Shown piece after piece: positions 7,444-8,153 of a stretch of DNA of 8,153 bases. The DNA comes from Flavobacteriaceae bacterium (GTDB taxonomy: Bacteria; Bacteroidota; Bacteroidia; Flavobacteriales; Flavobacteriaceae), in the NCBI GenBank assembly GCA_013042825.1, contig JABDPL010000107.1, positions 1 to 8,153 of the forward strand, in the 5' to 3' direction. Within the stretch, counting starts at the first letter, position 1, and each line of letters opens with the position of its first letter. A model generated the notes under the pieces. The model did not search any database. It had not been told where the DNA came from and worked only from the letters and a program-made list of their open reading frames with translations. The position numbers and the translations under genes are program-made.

Positions 7444-7508
7444 AGCGATTATTTTTTTGATGACTGACTTACCGATAACTGAAATTTTTAAGGTTAGAAA
7501 TAAAACAA

Positions 7509-7516
7509 TATATTTG
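7509..7516 (+). promoter_or_regulatory. Possible Bacteroidota -7 element for the RraA-like gene
   Basis: TATATTTG on the + strand matches TAnnTTTG and stands in the same place relative to the double operator as the element in front of the lyase operon. Transcription would start near 7523 and give a leader of about 65-70 nt before the ATG at 7591. No clear -33 element is seen. Confidence 0.45.
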
Positions 7517-7538
7517 GTAAACCAATCTGGTTAACCAG
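7514..7538 (+). promoter_or_regulatory. Double GntR-like operator between transporter and RraA-like gene
   Basis: Two palindromes, TTGGTAAACCAA (7514-7525) and CTGGTTAACCAG (7527-7538), have the same 13-bp spacing as the site at 6103-6127. Read on the - strand, 7508-7537 matches 6104-6133 at 29 of 30 positions. In each case the flanking A/T tract and -7-like element point toward a gene: the RraA-like gene here and the endo-PL7 there. One regulator probably controls both, and perhaps the divergent transporter too. Confidence 0.72.
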
Positions 7539-7552
7539 TTAAGAATTCTTAA
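7539..7552. repeat. Perfect 14-bp palindrome next to the operator
   Basis: TTAAGAATTCTTAA is its own reverse complement and directly abuts the double operator. It lies between the operator and the RraA-like start codon. It could be a second regulator site or a chance feature of A/T-rich DNA. No equally perfect copy is seen near the lyase promoter, where only a short AATTC/GAATT inverted repeat occurs at 6136-6149. Confidence 0.4.
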
Positions 7553-7590
7553 ATGTAGTATTTTTAATTCGACTATGCAATTATCAATTC

Positions 7591-8153
7591 ATGAAAACAC
7601 TTTCAGACAACAACCGAAAAAAGCTTAAAAAAATAAGCACCGCCACTTTAGCAACCTGTTTATTCAAGCGTGGTTTGCGCAATCAATACATTCAGAATGT
7701 ATCTCCTTTGGGTCCAATTAGAGATTCCATGGTTGGCGAAGCCTTCACCCTGAGATATATCCCGGCACGTGAAGATTTAAATCCCGTATCGGTCTTTCGC
7801 GATCCGAATCACCCTCAGAGAGTAGCCATTGAATCTTGTCCGAAAGGATCTGTTCTGGTTATAGACAGTCGGAATAATGCCAAAGCCGCTTCCGCAGGAT
7901 CAATTTTAGTGACACGTTTAATGAAGCGCGGTGCTGCCGGTATTGTAACCGATGGCGGATTTCGTGATTCCCGGGAGATAGCAGAACTCGATTTCCCTTC
8001 GTTCCATCAAAAACCTTCGGCCCCAACTAATTTAACCCTTCATCAGGCCCTTGATATCAATGTTCCTATTGGCTGTGGAGAGGTTGCTGTATTTCCGGGC
8101 GATATCATAGTTGGGGATCATGACGGGGTTATGGTCATCCCACAAAATATTAT
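7591..8153 (+). CDS. RraA-like / HMG-aldolase-like protein, C-terminus outside window
   Basis: An ATG at 7591 opens a frame that runs to the right edge (187 codons visible), the only gene on the + strand. It belongs to the RraA-like fold, which includes RNase E inhibitors and class II 4-hydroxy-4-methyl-2-oxoglutarate aldolases. Seen in order: an N-terminal helix with TATLATCLFKRGLRN, the GEAFTLRYIP strand (about 49-58), GSVLVIDSR (86-94), GSILVTRLMKRGAAGIVTDGGFRDS (103-127) and PGDIIVGDHDGVMVIP (169-184). Arg125-Asp126 after GG-F is the RD pair that binds substrate and metal in the aldolases. These enzymes split 4-hydroxy-2-keto acids to pyruvate plus a carbonyl product. As it shares an operator with the alginate lyases, an aldolase or related role on a sugar-derived keto acid is plausible, but this is inference. 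A regulatory role on RNase is less likely in this context. There is no signal peptide, so it should be cytoplasmic. Confidence 0.88.
   Translation, partial: MKTLSDNNRKKLKKISTATLATCLFKRGLRNQYIQNVSPLGPIRDSMVGEAFTLRYIPAREDLNPVSVFRDPNHPQRVAIESCPKGSVLVIDSRNNAKAASAGSILVTRLMKRGAAGIVTDGGFRDSREIAELDFPSFHQKPSAPTNLTLHQALDINVPIGCGEVAVFPGDIIVGDHDGVMVIPQNI

Noticed and set aside
1..8153. tRNA, rRNA, CRISPR array, insertion sequence or attachment site
   Set aside because: No cloverleaf, repeat-spacer pattern, transposase frame or flanking inverted repeats was seen on either strand; the window is nearly all coding.

Overview
The window looks like part of an alginate (brown-algal polyuronate) utilisation locus from a marine member of the Bacteroidota, most likely the Flavobacteriia. 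The evidence is the low-GC DNA, the A/T-rich sequence in front of start codons, the series of lipoprotein-type signal peptides, the TAnnTTTG promoter-like elements, and above all five alginate-lyase-type genes in a row (families PL7, PL6, PL7, PL7 and PL17). The species cannot be named from the sequence.

Layout from right to left, the direction in which most genes are read. From about 7591 a gene on the + strand runs off the right edge; it encodes an RraA/HMG-aldolase-like protein. Divergent from it, on the - strand, is an Nramp-fold membrane transporter (6214-7443) that lacks the metal-binding motifs of true Nramp proteins. About 125 bp after it begins a tight lyase cluster on the - strand: an endolytic-type PL7 with an Asp-Pro linker (5126-6088), a two-domain PL6 (2781-5087), two tandem paralogous PL7 enzymes that resemble the exolytic AlyA5 type (1748-2767 and 667-1767, overlapping by 20 bp), and the first 217 residues of a PL17 oligoalginate lyase (1-651), which runs off the left edge. 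Gaps inside the lyase cluster are 38, 13, -20 and 15 bp, so it is very probably one operon. All five lyases begin with a signal peptide ending in a lipobox cysteine.

The most informative non-coding signal is a double operator. Two TGGTWWACCA-type palindromes spaced 13 bp apart lie in front of the lyase operon (6103-6127) and again between the transporter and the RraA-like gene (7514-7538). The two copies agree at 29 of 30 positions, including an A/T flank that contains a TAnnTTTG -7-like element. The half-site pattern is that of GntR-family (FadR/UxuR-like) regulators. The lyases and the transporter/RraA pair therefore appear to form one regulon, whose regulator is not in the window.

Proposed joint role (inference): the endo-PL7 and PL6 cut alginate chains at the cell surface, the two AlyA5-like PL7 enzymes and the PL17 reduce oligomers to unsaturated monouronate, and the co-regulated transporter and RraA-like putative aldolase handle a downstream acid or keto-acid. 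No SusC/SusD pair, KdgF, dehydrogenase, kinase or regulator gene is present in the window. The PL17 fragment carries Leu where I expect the active-site His of the family, so its activity is in question.
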